Shown piece by piece: positions 23,406-32,284 of a DNA stretch of 64,000 bases; position 1 is the stretch's first letter, and every line of letters begins with the position of its first letter. The DNA comes from Limnanthes douglasii subsp. nivea (Eukaryota > Streptophyta > Magnoliopsida > Brassicales > Limnanthaceae). Made by a program: the position numbers and the translations under genes. Below the pieces are notes generated by a model. It made no database searches, was not told where the DNA came from, and saw only the letters and a program-made list of their open reading frames with translations. The stretch is from contig JAUPFV010000005.1 of assembly GCA_036936605.1 (NCBI GenBank), positions 234,513,770 through 234,577,769 on the forward strand. The letters are read 5' to 3'.

Positions 23406-24023
23406 TTCTTTCAGAAATGTAAAAATCGGGTTTAGCTAAAAAAAATAAGTTTCGAAATAGGTATTTTCAAGCTACGAAGTTTTAAAACGTAAAAACAAGT
23501 TTAAATTACTTTGTTTGTCGATTGAGTGTTGTTCTCCGGCTTTGTTTGGGTTTCTTCATTTTCCATGATTAATCTTCAATAAAATTGAAGTTGTTTATTT
23601 TAGGGTTAATTTTAGAGGTAGAATCATATATTTTGGATTAAAGTTAGGTTAATGCTGTGTTTTTTCATATAAGACTATCTATTAGATAAATGGCATCTAG
23701 TGATAAATTTGAAATAAAAATAAGGGTAATTTGGTAAAAGCAAGTCACTAGTGTTTTTGAAAGTTTGAAAGATGGAGGAAATAAAAAATAACATGGAGGA
23801 AATAGCTTTGGCCTTAACTGTATTTGCAAAGATTTTTAGATAAAATATTTTAACAAATTTTTGTATAATTTTTTATTTTAAATAGGAGTATTTTTTTAAC
23901 TATTTATGTTGAACATAAATTTTTTTCTATATATAAATTGATCAGTAAATGCCTAAATAAACGGTTAAGATAGATTTTTAAAATTATAAATTATAAATAT
24001 TTGTTTATTTTGCATTTGAATTA

Positions 24024-24025
<2 letters not shown>

Positions 24026-24070
<45 letters not shown>
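24026..24070. repeat. (TA)n microsatellite
   Basis: TA run of about 42 bases. Confidence 0.95.
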
Positions 24071-24075
<5 letters not shown>

Positions 24076-24351
24076 TACATAAATTAAGTTAATATATAAA
24101 GATGTAATTAGATATTTTAAGAAAAAGTTGTGTTTATGGATTTTTTTATATATAAATTAAATTGAGTAAATAGATGACATATTTTAGTAGAATTTTTAAC
24201 TCATTTTCTTAGAATATCGACTAACAAATTTTTTTGGAATATATTTTTACAAAAAGTCTTAGATATTGAGTAATAAATTTTCCTAAAATATTTGTTTATT
24301 TTTTTATTTGAAATTATATAAATATATAAGCAATTATACGGATCTTAAATA

Positions 24352-26286
24352 CCCTCTCCGTTTTTTTTTTTTCGTTTTAAAGGTTCTTTAAGGTAAAGGC
24401 GCGCATACTAAGAAACATATTATTTTATCTATATTTTTACTTGTAAACATTTATTAAATTATCTTATCTTGTATCGCGGTTACTTGTTATACGTGGAGTA
24501 TAGTTTTGGATAAAATTTCAGATGTTATTTTTTCATAAATATTGAATCTAAAAGTACATAAAACCATATCTAACCATGTTTTTAGTTATAAAAAACACAA
24601 GTGAATTTTTATTTTTGTACTATCTTAATGATTCTTTATTTTCTATTCGTGATTTTAATATTAGTTCATGTAACCTAAATGATTCATTGGGTGTTTATGA
24701 TCTTAATCGTACTTCATCCATTATAGTTGATATAAACATTGTGCATGATTTGAAGTTGGAAACAGAAATCAAGATTTTCATATGGGTAATTATTTCTCTA
24801 TTTTTTATTCTAATTTTTTTATTTATGCATTACTCACCAATAATAAAATATTTAAAGTGTATTTTTAGTTATTTCTGTGGTGATGGTTAGGAGCAGTTTT
24901 TTTTTTAAATAAATAATTTTCGTTATTTATATTTATTTGTATTTATATATTAAAATTAGATATTTTGTTATATTTATGTTTAAATATATTTATAAAGGTT
25001 TGTTTTGTTTTGATTTTATATTTGCAGATGAAATTCTCACTAATGAAAATGATGATACATTTGAAGAATTTTTAAATCATCCACCATCTCAGGTAAAAAA
25101 AATGTTTAACAAATGATGAACGTAAAAGTATATACAATATGTTTTTACAAAAAAGTATTGATGGATAATAATTTCTTGGGCAAACATGGGATCACATTAA
25201 TATTGTATATATTTTTACGTTCTAAACATTTTTTTGTACATGATATTATGGATGATTTAAAAGAAATTCAAACATATTATTATAGTGAGAATTTCATCAG
25301 CAAATATAAAATTAAAACAAAACAACACTTTATAAATATATTTAAACATAAATATAATAATATATCTAATTTTAATATATAAATACGAATAAATATATAT
25401 ACAAACATCTTAACGTAAATTTATTAAAAAAAAAGTTGCTTCTAAAAAATCTAACCACCATCACCAAAAAAAACTGAAATTACACTTTAAATATCGTATT
25501 TAAATATCATCAGTTTTTTAATTTTAAATTTTAAGAAACCATTTTTTATTTTCTCGGTGAAAAATATAACCACTATATTTATCTCCTAGTTTCTCTCTAA
25601 AGAACTAACCACGATATTTATTTCCTAGTTTCTCTCTAAAAAACTAAAAATTATATTTATCTTTTATTTTCTCCCTAAAATATCTAACAACTATACATAT
25701 CTTTTAATATATATTCCAAGTATTATTGTCAATAATTTTGTTTGTATTATACGTAAGTAATGCATAAATAAAAAATTTGAATAAAAAAATAGAGAAATAA
25801 TTACTCATATGAAAATCTTGATCTTCTGTTTCCACCTCCAAATCATGCATAATGTTTAGATCAACTAGAAAGTGTGGAGTAAGATTAAGAGCAGGAACAC
25901 CAAATGAATCATTTAGGTTTAGATTAGCTACTATTAAGGTGAAGAATAAAAGATAAAAAGTCATTAAGATTGGCAAAAATAAAAATTCATCAATGGTTTG
26001 TATTTTTATAACTAAAAAACATGGTTATATATGGTTTTATATACTTCATGATTCAGTTTTTATGAGAAAATAAAATTTGAAATTTCATAGCCAAACTTTG
26101 GTTGAATTTGAATTTGTAATTGAAATTTTCATTTTAAAATTTGGGGCAGAAAAAAAAATCAATAAAATAGAAAGAACGTTTAAAATGTTTTATCCAAAAT
26201 AATAGAGATAAAAAAATAGGATAACTTAGAAAATATTCACATCTGAAATAAAAATATAGATAAAACGTAAAACGGACCGGAGGGAG
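24352..26286. mobile_element. Foldback element: 1.9-kb inverted duplication
   Basis: Tips CCCTCTCCGTTTT (24352) and, reading the other strand, CTCCCTCCGGTCCGTTTTA (26286) are flanked by TA on both sides, as in Tc1/mariner-like and Stowaway-type plant elements. The two halves are reverse complements: 24352-25141 pairs with 25197-26286 at roughly 80%, around a spacer of about 55 bases. Each arm carries the same translated segment, read plus on the left (NLNDSLGVYDLN, DINIVHDLKLETE) and minus on the right (NLNDSFGVPALN, DLNIMHDLEVETE). The right arm has an extra block of about 230 bases (25495-25725). An RNA across it would form a very long hairpin. The translated segment is not recognised. Confidence 0.7.
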
Positions 26287-27085
26287 TAGTTTTTTTATAT
26301 AAATAGCCCAAGTCTCACAGTTCTTGAACATCGAGCAATCTTAGACAAAAATTCCTTTAGAGAGAAAAATAGTTCACTCTTTTTCGTTTCGGTCGCCGTG
26401 AGATTCTTTCCAACCGCTACAAATTCATTTCCCGCCACCGCAAATTATTTTATGACGCTTTTCTTTCCTTATGAACCCACACAAAAAATATTTAAATTAA
26501 TTCAATCGTATCAAAGTAACACTCTTGTTTGTGTCATCTTCTCAACTCTTTGATTAAGTCCAAATATCAGCCTTTATTTAAGGTATTTTTCTATTTCTAT
26601 TTCTCTTTGGATATGGAAATATAAGATATAGATGTGACGAAGCAGATTTAAGAAAACATGAACTGTTCTCTTGAGGTTGAGGGGAGAAACCTAGAGGTGA
26701 ATTTTTATCTTCATCGTGAACTGTCACCTCAATAACCCAAAAAGTATCCAACCCATAAGAGGTAAAAAATAAAAATTTGGTCCCGTCGTAATTAAATTAC
26801 CTTCCACGATCCTTATCCTAGGGGATCCCCTTAGTTAGCCCTCAAATGATCACCTAGGCCCAACCCCAAGTATCACCAAACAAGGCCTCGAGCTTTGATA
26901 AAATAGAAGTCGAACAACCTCACGTATAATTGCAACCCTGAGACCCTCTAAAAATGGTATAAACCAAAAAAAGAAGGACTTCAAACTCCCGCCCACAAGT
27001 GGCGAGGTAGGTGAAGGGTTGAACCATCGGTATACAGAAGAGGTAGAACTAAATGCAATATTACAGACTCAAATGAGAGTGTTCC
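26287..27085. other. No gene recognised
   Basis: Includes a possible TATA-bearing stretch (26294-26310) and C-rich patches after 26780. No conserved frame found. It may be 5' part of the older element whose extra ORF follows. Confidence 0.4.
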
Positions 27086-27089
27086 TCAC

Positions 27090-27705
27090 TTTGAGCTACC
27101 TTTCATCTTTATGAACCATATTTTCCCGTTCTTCAAATGATCCACTATAAATACTTGAACCCCGTCGAGCTATACTCTCTCCAAACCACATGGGATATCC
27201 CAGAGACTTTCAAAGTGAGACTGTTCATTGAAAGCGAGACCCATATTTTTGCCCAATCTGGCTAGCTCTTCATTTTTATCGATGTATTTGACTATGGTGT
27301 TAGATATCCACTCCACCCGAGCTTAAAAAGCTCTTTACTGTGGTCGACCTTTGCTATAGTCAAGAAAATCAAATACATGGAATATTTTGATATCCTTCAT
27401 AATAGGTTCAGAAGCAATGAATATCAATAATAAAAAAAGAAAGAGTTAACTACATAATGCAAGCTTGTTTAACAAACAAGAATTATCATGAAAAATACAT
27501 TTTTATTGGGAATGATGTGAAGGTAGTGATTGAATTACTTGAGTCTGAAAGTAACTGAAAAAAAAAGTTTGATTTTGTGTGAGAATCCTGAGAGAATAAG
27601 GTCCTTATTAGGACTACTATTCCATATATGATCAGACTTTCCTGAAAAGTGCGCCAGTAAGAGTCAGATCCTCCCGGACCACACATTCTTCCATAATTAT
27701 TCTTT
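27090..27705 (+). pseudogene. Old extra-ORF remnant (Transposase_28-like)
   Basis: Diverged relative of the extra ORF of the nested elements. One frame gives TWDIPETFKVRLFIESET (compare KWGIPENVKIRIPINPET of element III), then FIFIDVFDYGVRYPLHPSLK (compare VIFTELFNWGLRFSLDPEI). Near 27490-27560 it gives GNDVKVVIELLESESN, matching GDNFKVVDDLLESERN. Stops and the missing piece between 27380 and 27480 make it non-coding. It ends at the target site of element I, so element I landed next to or in this older element. Confidence 0.6.
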
Positions 27706-27710
27706 ATGGA

Positions 27711-28062
27711 TGGTGTGATTTGTTTCTACTTGAGGGTAATTTAGTATGGTGTTTTGGGAATTTAATGTTTAAGGTAGAGTGTAGTGAGATAATTAAGTTG
27801 TGTGCTTGTATTAAATTCTGATCACCATCATTAATGAAAGTGGTTGGGGTATATATACTTAATTAATGACCCATGGGTCAGGCTGAATTGTGGAGTTGGG
27901 TCACGTTTAAGGACCTATTATCCCAAGATGTGAGGTGACCAACACCTAGCTTAGTCATATTCCACTATATTAGTCATGTTCGGTTTCACATGGTAGTAGT
28001 TTGGTCCGAACTGCCCTTCAGATAAAATCAAGATACAATGGCTAAAATATCTGACCTCATCA
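27711..28062 (-). repeat. 3' LTR of element I (352 bp)
   Basis: TGGTGTGATTTG...GACCTCATCA with TG/CA ends. Alignable with the LTRs of elements II and III through the shared core GATCACC.TCATTAATG and GGTTGGGGTATATATAC (the minus-strand TATA box of the genomic promoter). A purine tract (minus strand AAAGGGCCTAC) abuts the inner end at 28063-28073. Confidence 0.8.
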
Positions 28063-28261
28063 GTAGGCCCTTTAGTTCTTACCAAAAATCTTTGGAAGAG
28101 CTAACCTTTAAGAATCAAAATCAACTCTTTCCGATATGTTTCTGTATCCGAACTAAAGAATTTATCTTCCTCTGTTAAGAATTTCAAGAGTCATTCTGTT
28201 CGAAATTTGGTGGGATTGATTTACGGTTAAGAACTTCAAGAGTCTTTTTTTCAATGTGGGA

Positions 28262-28420
28262 CACGTGTTGGGCTCTGGTTTGACCTCTCAGCCGTTTTTC
28301 TCCTAGATTCTCGTACCTACTAGGCTAAAAAGTTACCTAGGATCTAACTCTCATACTTTTTAGCCCTTAATCGTTCTATCTTCTCCTAGGTAACTCCCAA
28401 TTTTCACTATGTATATAAAT
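28262..28420 (+). promoter_or_regulatory. Antisense promoter of element I: G-box and TATA box
   Basis: CACGTG within GGGACACGTGT at 28262-28267 is a G-box core, and TATATAAAT at 28412-28420 is a TATA box, both on the plus strand and 90-250 bases before the extra ORF. Matching sequence and spacing are found in elements II and III. Function inferred from conservation only. Confidence 0.6.
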
Positions 28421-28509
28421 CTATTCCATTGTTTCATTGTCTTAAAAAACACAAGTATATCTAGTGAGAGAAAGCTTAGTACATTTTCCAATTTATGTTC
28501 GAGTCATTT

Positions 28510-28823
28510 ATGTTCACGCCTAGAAACGCACTAGTAAAAGGGGGTTGGCTAAATTTGTCTGAGTTGGAGAGAGAAAGAAAAGTTGCAAGAGACGAAAGAA
28601 TTGTTGTTGGTCTTCCTGTTTCTCCTGGTGAAGGAATCAATCCATCACAAGAAAACACGGACCAAGGGTTATCGTTATCAAAAACATATAAAGTCAGAAA
28701 AATGCCTTTTGTCCCAACTTTTTCTCCTCTTCAATCAGGATCCTCTGTTCAAGAATCTCAGAACCTTCTTCGTAAAGAGAAAACTGTAACCAGTGTTAGG
28801 AAGCCTTTACCCTTTATTGCCAT
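28510..28823 (+). pseudogene. Extra ORF of element I, 5' part
   Basis: Begins MFTPRNALVKGGWLNLSE; an in-frame ATG 15 bases upstream (28495) also exists, but the start at 28510 aligns with the starts in elements II (29690) and III (32285). Then come an ERERK-rich helix, a Ser-rich linker, and VRKPLPFIAI, where element II interrupts it. The reading frame is open across the whole piece. The rest resumes at 48560. Confidence 0.75.
28819..28823. repeat. Target duplication GCCAT, left of element II
   Basis: GCCAT here and at 48560-48564. Removing 28824-48564 restores the reading TTTATTGCCATGGGTTC, which matches the other copies (FIAMGSD). Confidence 0.9.
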
Positions 28824-29187
28824 TGGTTTGGTTTATTTTGGGGCTGAGGGTAGTTTTGTAAAATGTTTTAATAATTTTGGGGTGTTTTGTGTTTAATGTG
28901 AAGAGTAGTGAGATAATAAAGCAGCCTGTTAGTATTAAATTCTGATCACCCTCATTAATAAGAGTGGTTGGGGTATTTATACCTTAATTACTGACCCATG
29001 AGCTTACCGGGTCGGGTCAAGAAACTGGGTCGAATTCAATGACCCATTAGACTTAAGCTGATTAGCAAATAGCTTAGTCAAAAGTTAATACATTTGTCTT
29101 GTTCAGATTTTTAGTGGTGTGATAAGGTCCGAATTACCCATGTTCGGTTTAATAAATTTGTTGTGACTGTAAGATTTGAATTCCTCA
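28824..29187 (-). repeat. 3' LTR of element II
   Basis: TGGTTTGGTTTATTTTGGGG...GAATTCCTCA. TATTTATA at 28974-28981 is a TATAAATA box for minus-strand (gag-pol) transcription. Confidence 0.9.
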
Positions 29188-29203
29188 GTAGCCCCTTTTT
29201 AGG
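29188..29203 (-). promoter_or_regulatory. Polypurine tract of element II
   Basis: Minus strand CCTAAAAAGGGGCTAC directly abuts the 3' LTR; this is the plus-strand DNA primer site in reverse transcription. Confidence 0.75.
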
Positions 29204-29375
29204 CCTTGTAAAAGATTTTTGCAAGGACTGAAAAAATCACTAAGATGGCATCAGTGTGGTCCGATCTGCTTGTGTCATTCGAACTGAAAGGTTTTCTCTA
29301 CAAACCAACATGTTCGAATTTCATCAGGACTGATTTTCTTTCCCAGAATTCTAAGAGTTTTCTTGAATCGTGGGA

Positions 29376-29541
29376 CACGTGTCAATATCTGGTTTGACCT
29401 TCCAGCCATTTTTTCTCCTAGATCGTCGCACCCACTGGGTCTAGAAAGTTACCTAGGTTTCGATTTTTCACACGTTGTGCAGCCTTTAATCATTACGAAA
29501 ATTTTGTTCACCTTCTCCTTGGTAACTGTCGTTTTTCACTG

Positions 29542-29612
<71 letters not shown>
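29376..29612 (+). promoter_or_regulatory. Antisense promoter of element II with expanded TATA
   Basis: CACGTG at 29376-29381 in GGGACACGTGTC. Where elements I and III have a TATA box, this copy has a (TA)n run at 29542-29611, between the conserved TTTTTCACTGT and ATTTCATTGTCTT flanks. Confidence 0.6.
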
Positions 29613-29615
<3 letters not shown>

Positions 29616-29689
29616 TCATTGTCTTCCACACTCAAACCTTGTTTAGAGAGAAAATCTTAGTTCATCTTCAAACTGTTCTTGAGAGATAT

Positions 29690-31436
29690 ATGTTCACAGC
29701 CAGAAACGCCTTAGTTAAAGGAGGTTGGTTGAACTTATCTGAACTAGAGAGGGCTAGAAAAGTAGATAGAGAAAGCCGTATTGCCGCCGGTCTCCATATT
29801 TCTCCAAGTGATAAGAGTAATCAGCCAAACCAGAACGCCGATCAGATGTAATCTTCCTCAAGAAACCCTAGAACTAGAAAACTTCCATTCATATCAAATC
29901 TTTCACCCCTCCCTTCTGGCTCTTCAGTGCAAGAGTCTCAACACCCTGTTTCCAAAAAAAAGGTTGTCTCAAGCGTTAGAAAACCCTCACCGTTCATAGA
30001 AATGGGCTCTAACACACAAAGATCACCAGAGAAGATAACTCCTCGCCGGATGACTCGTCAAGCAAAAACCCAGTCAACACCATCATCTTCGAAACCCTCC
30101 AGATCGGAGGTAGCTAAAGTTGCTCCACAGGCCAAGCCCTCCAGACAACAATATTTACCACATATCAGGCCCTCAGAGGCAACAGCTGCACAACCATCCG
30201 TATAACTTTTGATGAAGGAACCAGAGCAACCTCCTTCAAAAACAGCCGAAAAACCTTCCATAATGATGGAAGAGAATATGGAGGATAACATAAAAGAAGC
30301 TGGATGAGTCAATCCAAATTTAGTTTTACCTCTCCTCTCCGAGGCAGCATCCCCTGTCTAACCTGACGCCTCAGTCTCAAAAGAAGCCTCTTTTGAGACT
30401 GAGGCATCAGGTTAGACAGGGGATGCTGCCTCGGAGAGGAGAGGTAAAACTAAATTTGGATTGACTCATCCGGACGCACTTCTAGAGTGTCTAGAGAGTA
30501 TGGTAGGCCCTTGTTTCAAACATGTCAGTGTTAAGTATTTGTTAGCCTTGCAAAATATTAATTATGTCTATACCCATACTGCTGAGTTGGGGTCAAATCC
30601 TAGCCAAATGGGGGATTTCGGAGTCTGTAAAAGTGAGGATACCAATCAATCCGGAGACCCCCATGGATTGCAAATTGAATGAAGTGGTAGTATATACTGA
30701 AGTGCTGAACTGGAGACTTCGGTTCCCTTTAGACCCAGAGATTATCAGATACTTTCATCTGGTCAAACTATGCCCCAGTCAGCTAAGCCCCAACGCCCAG
30801 TACACACTCTTAGCTTGTATCATGACGTTTAGGCTATCAAAGATCCCACTTCCAATGGAGCAGTTTGCTGTTGTAGCAAGTCTGCGCAAGAACCACCAAA
30901 TCCTCTTCTACCACTACAATATGGGGAATGATTTTAAGGTTGTGGACGACCGGCTAGAGTCCGAAAAACCTTGGAGAACACAGTTCTTTTTTGTCAGTGG
31001 GACATGGGAGAACGGTAGGAAGATCAAGGCCAACACAAATTCTAGCTTGTTGACCAGCAGATGGAAAAATACTAGTAAGTTTTTCTTTCTTTTCCTTTTT
31101 ACTTCTTAAGCTACAACTTTTCATATTCTGACTAATTTACTATCTCTCATCAGTTCTTCCGAAGGATTTCACAAGCCACTTGGAAGAAGGGTAAAAGACT
31201 TGTGGAAATCTTAATGCATGAGCTTCGTAGAATTGGGGGAATTCCTTCCACAACTGCTTCAAGTCGAGAAACTTTGTGAGGTCTATGGAACACCACATGC
31301 AGAAGAGACCTTTCATGGGATGAGCTAACCACCTCCCATCCTACCGATATAATACTGAAAATGACAGAGAAAGGCTACAACAGAATTGGCTCAAATAGCT
31401 ACGGAGGGGACTGGTTCGGGGAACCAAGGTGGTATC
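29690..31436 (+). pseudogene. Extra ORF of element II, 5' part
   Basis: MFTARNALVKGGWLNLSELE, then an RKVDRESR helix, a stop at 29848, a Ser/Pro/Lys-rich linker (RRMTRQAKTQSTPSSSK), then the palindrome at 30302-30471. After it come the Transposase_28-like domain (HVSVKYLLALQNINY, VKVRIPINPETPMDC, NWRLRFPLDPEI, CPSQLSPNAQYTLLACIM, NDFKVVDDRLES) and an intron at 31075-31153 (GTAAGT...CATCAG). Then LPKDFTSHL follows and the gene is cut by element III. It resumes at 41683. Product unknown; the family's function in the element is not established. Confidence 0.75.
30302..30471. repeat. Near-perfect palindrome, 83-bp arms, 4-base loop
   Basis: 30302-30384 and 30389-30471 are reverse complements with a single mismatch (CTGACGCC against CTGATGCC) and loop AGCC. 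The right arm reads as the normal ORF (FETEASG, GKTKFGLTHPD); the left arm is its inverted copy, inserted after MEDNIKEA. Confidence 0.95.
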
Positions 31437-31843
31437 TGGTATGGTTAATTATCGTCTGAGGGTAAATTTGTAATTTATTCAGAGTTTTGTGGAAGTATAT
31501 GGGTGATTAATATTTAGAGTAGAAAGCAGAGGGAGAATTAAGCAGCCTGGTTGTATTTAATTTTTATTACCCACATTTAATGCAGGTGGTTGGGTATTTA
31601 TACCCTTACATTTGGGCTTTATGGGTTTTCGGGTCATGTTTAATGGACCCGGGTCATGTTTAAAGACCCATGAGCTCTTCGTAGGAGAGCAAGTAGCTTA
31701 GTCAAGAAGTGTTTATGTTTTTTAGTACTTTTGTCATAGTTCGAATAGGTTAATGGGCTAAGTGTTCGAAGTGGTCTGTCCGGTCCGGAGGCCTTGGTCC
31801 GATTTGTCCCTGTCCGGAGAGGAGGCAGAATTCAGACTCATCA
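31437..31843 (-). repeat. 3' LTR of element III (407 bp)
   Basis: TGGTATGGTTAATT...CAGACTCATCA. TATTTATA at 31595-31602 is the minus-strand TATA box. A polypurine tract follows inside (31844-31860, minus strand CCTAAAAAAGGGGCTCC). Confidence 0.9.
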
Positions 31844-32011
31844 GGAGCCCCTTTTTTAGGTGTTTGTTCAAATACCTTTGTAAAAAACCTGAAAAATAGT
31901 CCGATGTCAGGGGTAGTTTTTTCCGGACAGGTCTCTCAACTTAGGATGTGGCTTTATCCTGACTAATAAAGCTCTGTGAATCCAAACAGTTTTTTGCCAG
32001 AGTTTATGGGA

Positions 32012-32189
32012 CACGTGTCACTTTCTGGTTGGTTGCTTCAGCCGTTTTTTCACCTTGAATTTCGAACTCACCTTCTTCGAAAAGAAACCTCTTTATTAAA
32101 GAGGGTGACATTAGCGCCGTCTTTAACCATTACCAATCTTTTCGAATTATCCTAGGGATCAAACTCCTTTTTCAGATTTATTATAAATT
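32012..32189 (+). promoter_or_regulatory. Antisense promoter of element III: G-box and TATA box
   Basis: CACGTG at 32012-32017 (GGGACACGTGTC) and TATAAAT at 32183-32189, 96 bases before the ATG at 32285. Same arrangement as in elements I and II. Confidence 0.6.
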
Positions 32190-32284
32190 GAAACACTTTC
32201 TACTGTTTCACCATCACTCTCATTTTTACTCTGCAACTTCTTAAAGCCTTTTCTCTCCAAAACAAACCTTTACCCAGATCGTTT

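Larger units (their letters stand above)
20996..23813. mobile_element. Dimeric non-autonomous MULE-like TIR element
   Basis: Left end GGCCAAAGCTTTTTCCTCC and right end GGAGGAAATAGCTTTGGCC are inverted repeats of about 45 bases. The left TIR motif is doubled (20996-21050 and again to about 21095). Flanks are TTAACTTTA (20987-20995) and TTAACTGTA (23814-23822), a 9-bp target duplication with one change, as Mutator-like transposons make. An empty-site copy of the flank lies at 20351-20456. The element is two head-to-tail units: unit 1 to 22480 and unit 2 from 22481, each with the same left interior (CCTCCATGATGTTATTTCC, then AAATTGCCCTTTTAC) and the same last 320 bases, sharing the middle TIR. 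No transposase is encoded. Confidence 0.75.

Noticed and set aside
25113..25382. Small protein gene in the foldback element
   Set aside because: It crosses the centre of the inverted repeat and is an AT-rich frame with no conserved motif.
28495..28896. Single host gene of 133 codons
   Set aside because: It is the start of a retroelement ORF running into an LTR; the last 25 codons are LTR sequence.
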